This document shows, in pieces, positions 5,810 through 7,851 of a stretch of DNA of 7,851 bases. Position numbers and translations under genes: made by a program. Location of the stretch: NCBI GenBank assembly GCA_034437895.1, contig DAOTTO010000320.1:1-7851 (forward strand), written 5' to 3'. Source of the DNA: JANRLJ01 sp034437895 (GTDB taxonomy: Bacteria; Chloroflexota; Anaerolineae; Aggregatilineales; Phototrophicaceae). Every line of letters begins with the position of its first letter. The first letter of the stretch is position 1. The notes beneath the pieces were generated by a model. That model was not told where the DNA came from, searched no databases, and was given only the letters and a program-made list of their open reading frames with translations.

Positions 5810-7639
5810 TTATATCAATATCTTTTCAAGCTGGGCAGGCGACCAAATTTCCTCACACAGCAGGCGATACAAATGCTGGCGTGCGTCCAGATCATCCATA
5901 TTGAATTCGGCGTGGGCGCGGAAGGGCAAGCTGCTGCATTCGATATAACGCAAAAAGCCGGGGTTATGATGATAGGCGCTCTCGTGCAGACTCCACGCCA
6001 GCAGATTTTGTGAGCGATAATGCTCGGCTTTGTCCTCATACGGCTGTGCGCCGAAGCTCTGATTAAACCCACGCGGCAGCAGCAGCAGACCGCCGATCTG
6101 GTTGCGATAGAGCGCAAAATCTTCGGGATGCTCGAAGTCGTCCATGTGCCGCCCGAATTTATCCGGCCAGATATGCTCAATCTCAAACGGGCGCTTCAGT
6201 TCGCGTGAGACATAATGCTCAAAACTGCTGGCGATGCCACTTTCCTGCTCGATGTGATACGTCATCCGCGCCAAGAGATAATGCACAGCGCGGCGGTTGC
6301 CAGGCGTGAGATAAAAGGCTTCCGCCGCTTCTAACGTCTCCGGCATCGTCTCGATTTTGAGCCGAAGCAGTCCAGCAAGCGACTCGACATCCAGATCGCG
6401 GATTTCCTTCGCCAGATTGAACATCGGATAAATCAGCGCGTTGGGATTCACCGGACGAAAATTCAGCATCCGGCGCGCGATCATCATATCGAGGTAGGTC
6501 GTCACCAGCCGCACTTTGCGCTCAATCGTCAGCGCGTCATCCTTCGCACTCAGCGGCGCGAGCGCCACCATAAACTGCGGCGTAAATCCGTTGTGGGCGT
6601 TGTAATAGACGGCTTCTAATCCCGGCGTGAACGTCGCCGCCGCCCGTCGCAGTCGCAAATAGACCTGCGCCATTTTACTAAAGCGCGTGGCGATAAAATC
6701 GTAAAAATTGGTGCTTTTATGGAGGCCGATTCGCTGACGTTCATCGCGTATCCAGCGATGGAAGCGGTGGATATTCTCGTAATCACGCGGGGACGAGCCG
6801 CGTTTTGGGTCGCGGATGCTGCGGGCATAACGGGCGCGTAACCACGTCTTGAACAAATCCGCGTCGGTGTCTTTGCCGAGCGCGGAAAGCTCGGTGATGC
6901 GCTGCTGCCACAACTCATTCGCGGCGGATTTCTGGCGCGGGTCGTGGATGTTCGCCAGCAGATAGCCCTTGAGCATCGCCGCCGGGCCGAGCGTCATCCC
7001 GCGATCATTCATCGTCTCGAAGATCGTGAAGGCATCGTCCTCGCTGTAGGCTTCGATCTCCACCAAATCGACATTTTCCGCCAGCCAATCGGTAAAAAAC
7101 GGCAGCATCGCGCCATTGAATGCTCTAGGCAGCAGATCGGCAATATCCTGATACCGCGCTGCCAGATTGCGGGCGGATGGATCGGCACTCGCGGCGATTT
7201 CGATGTCACCGCCTTCAAACAGCGCCTTCATCGGTTCGGCGCGTTCCGCCACGTCGATATTGAACGCCCGCCGCCCGTAACTTTCCGAGAAGATCATCGG
7301 GCGCACGTCGGGGATTTCGGGGAAATTCTCGCGCAGATGATGGAGCGCTATTAGCATCAGCGTGAGCGTCGTCAGGCGCTGCTGCCCGTCGATGATGAAA
7401 TTTTGCCCGCGATCACTGCACGTCACAATCGTGCCGAGGAAATAATGTTGATAATGCTGCACAGCGCTGCGTTCATGGCGCACATCATAGGCCGCGAGGA
7501 AGCGCCCGGCGAGGTCGTCGATCAATTCCTGCACATGCCGCCGCTCCCAAGCATATTCGCGCTGGTAAAAATCGATATTATATTTGACGTTACTGAGCAA
7601 CTGCCGCACCGACTTGGTACGGGCGTTGATGGTCGTCAT
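5810..7639 (-). CDS. DUF262 and DUF1524 (GmrSD-type) nuclease-family protein
   Basis: This 609-residue protein has the two-domain arrangement of GmrSD-like type IV restriction enzymes, which cut modified foreign DNA using nucleotide hydrolysis. The N-terminal DUF262 (about 8-230) shows the entry motif YQREYAW (25-31), the hallmark DGQQRLTTLT (84-93) needed for nucleotide use, and FETMNDRGMTL (207-217). A helical middle region follows. The C-terminal DUF1524 HNH-like nuclease (about 450-560) shows EIEHIWPDKF (486-495) with His489, then YRNQIGGLLLLP (511-522) with Asn513, and FNQSFG (525-530) with Asn526, all in the usual order. No key residue is obviously lost. The gene is G/C-rich with little of the AT-bias of the next two genes, and ends 31 bases before the ATPase start. 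The ATG at 7639 is preceded by GAGGG (7644-7648). What modification it senses cannot be told. Confidence 0.88.
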   Translation of the reverse strand: MTTINARTKSVRQLLSNVKYNIDFYQREYAWERRHVQELIDDLAGRFLAAYDVRHERSAVQHYQHYFLGTIVTCSDRGQNFIIDGQQRLTTLTLMLIALHHLRENFPEIPDVRPMIFSESYGRRAFNIDVAERAEPMKALFEGGDIEIAASADPSARNLAARYQDIADLLPRAFNGAMLPFFTDWLAENVDLVEIEAYSEDDAFTIFETMNDRGMTLGPAAMLKGYLLANIHDPRQKSAANELWQQRITELSALGKDTDADLFKTWLRARYARSIRDPKRGSSPRDYENIHRFHRWIRDERQRIGLHKSTNFYDFIATRFSKMAQVYLRLRRAAATFTPGLEAVYYNAHNGFTPQFMVALAPLSAKDDALTIERKVRLVTTYLDMMIARRMLNFRPVNPNALIYPMFNLAKEIRDLDVESLAGLLRLKIETMPETLEAAEAFYLTPGNRRAVHYLLARMTYHIEQESGIASSFEHYVSRELKRPFEIEHIWPDKFGRHMDDFEHPEDFALYRNQIGGLLLLPRGFNQSFGAQPYEDKAEHYRSQNLLAWSLHESAYHHNPGFLRYIECSSLPFRAHAEFNMDDLDARQHLYRLLCEEIWSPAQLEKILI

Positions 7640-7672
7640 CGCGCCCTCGTATGAAACATCTTAAGAACGCAT

Positions 7673-7678
7673 ATTCTA
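7673..7678 (-). promoter_or_regulatory. Possible -10 box upstream of the nuclease operon
   Basis: On the minus strand TAGAAT lies 34 bases before the nuclease ATG at 7639. No good -35 hexamer is found at 16-18 bases upstream, so this is only a candidate for the start of the leftward operon. Confidence 0.2.
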
Positions 7679-7776
7679 CCCTATTTTAACCGACGGTGCA
7701 GCCGCAAAACCCCACCCCCGTAATACTGTTTTACAAAATTAGGACTTTCGCTCACGCATTTACCCCACCCCTAAAT

Positions 7777-7801
7777 CCCCTCCCCATTGCATGGAGAGGG
7801 G
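7777..7801. repeat. Imperfect palindrome of the right-end repeat cluster
   Basis: CCCCTCCCCAT at 7777-7787 pairs with ATGGAGAGGGG at 7791-7801 with one mismatch. It is preceded by a TACCCCACCCCTAAAT lead (7761-7776), a layout I associate with dispersed miniature palindromic repeats in Chloroflexota and cyanobacterial genomes. It is not followed by a T-run in either direction that would make it a standard intrinsic terminator. Confidence 0.55.
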
Positions 7802-7821
7802 ACTTCAAGATGCGTTTTTCT

Positions 7822-7848
7822 CCCCCTCTCCAAGTATTGGAGAGGGGG
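7822..7848. repeat. Perfect 12-base palindrome (hairpin), truncated repeat cluster
   Basis: CCCCCTCTCCAA (7822-7833) and TTGGAGAGGGGG (7837-7848) are exact inverse complements around the 3-base loop GTA. It lies 20 bases after the first palindrome and shares its CTCTCC/GGAGAG core, so the two are probably parts of one composite element that continues past the window edge. Confidence 0.65.
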
Positions 7849-7851
7849 CCG

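Noticed and set aside
6944..7354. 136-codon plus-strand frame
   Set aside because: Antisense shadow of the G/C-rich DUF262 gene, where open frames on the other strand are expected.
7822..7848. Perfect hairpin as an intrinsic terminator
   Set aside because: No T-run follows on either strand; on the minus strand the hairpin is followed by an A-run. The repeat explanation fits better.

Overview
The window appears to be a chromosomal segment of an environmental bacterium. The style of the delta-subunit tail, the accessory acetyltransferase and hydrolase genes, and the C/G-rich palindromic repeats at the right end would fit a Chloroflexota (Anaerolineae-like) genome, but this is inference and no marker here settles taxonomy. 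No tRNA, rRNA, CRISPR array or transposase gene was seen.

Left half (1-3206, + strand): the 3' end of a DNA polymerase III delta subunit gene (holA), a PGAM5-like histidine phosphatase, a tandem-domain GNAT acetyltransferase with a TTG start, and an alpha/beta hydrolase. These look like ordinary housekeeping or metabolic genes. A short repeat-like element made of widespread dispersed motifs lies between the acetyltransferase and the hydrolase.

Right half (3336-7639, - strand): five co-directional genes. In transcription order they are a DUF262/DUF1524 (GmrSD-type) nuclease protein, an AAA/OLD-like ATPase, a 202-residue acidic-motif protein that I recognise as resembling the MAD4 partner of MAD3-like ATPases, a Phd/VapB-type antitoxin, and a VapC-type PIN toxin that has lost its C-terminal third. 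The ATPase and its partner overlap by 4 bases (ATGA), and so do antitoxin and toxin. The nuclease gene ends only 31 bases before the ATPase start. This is a small defence-island-like cluster. The ATPase/partner pair is markedly more AT-rich than the nuclease gene, so the operon was probably assembled from pieces of different origin.

The most interesting content is the compact three-gene nuclease-ATPase-partner operon (3914-7639), a candidate anti-phage or anti-plasmid module, followed by an intact antitoxin whose toxin appears disabled. The window ends inside a cluster of perfect or near-perfect palindromes that look like a dispersed miniature repeat.
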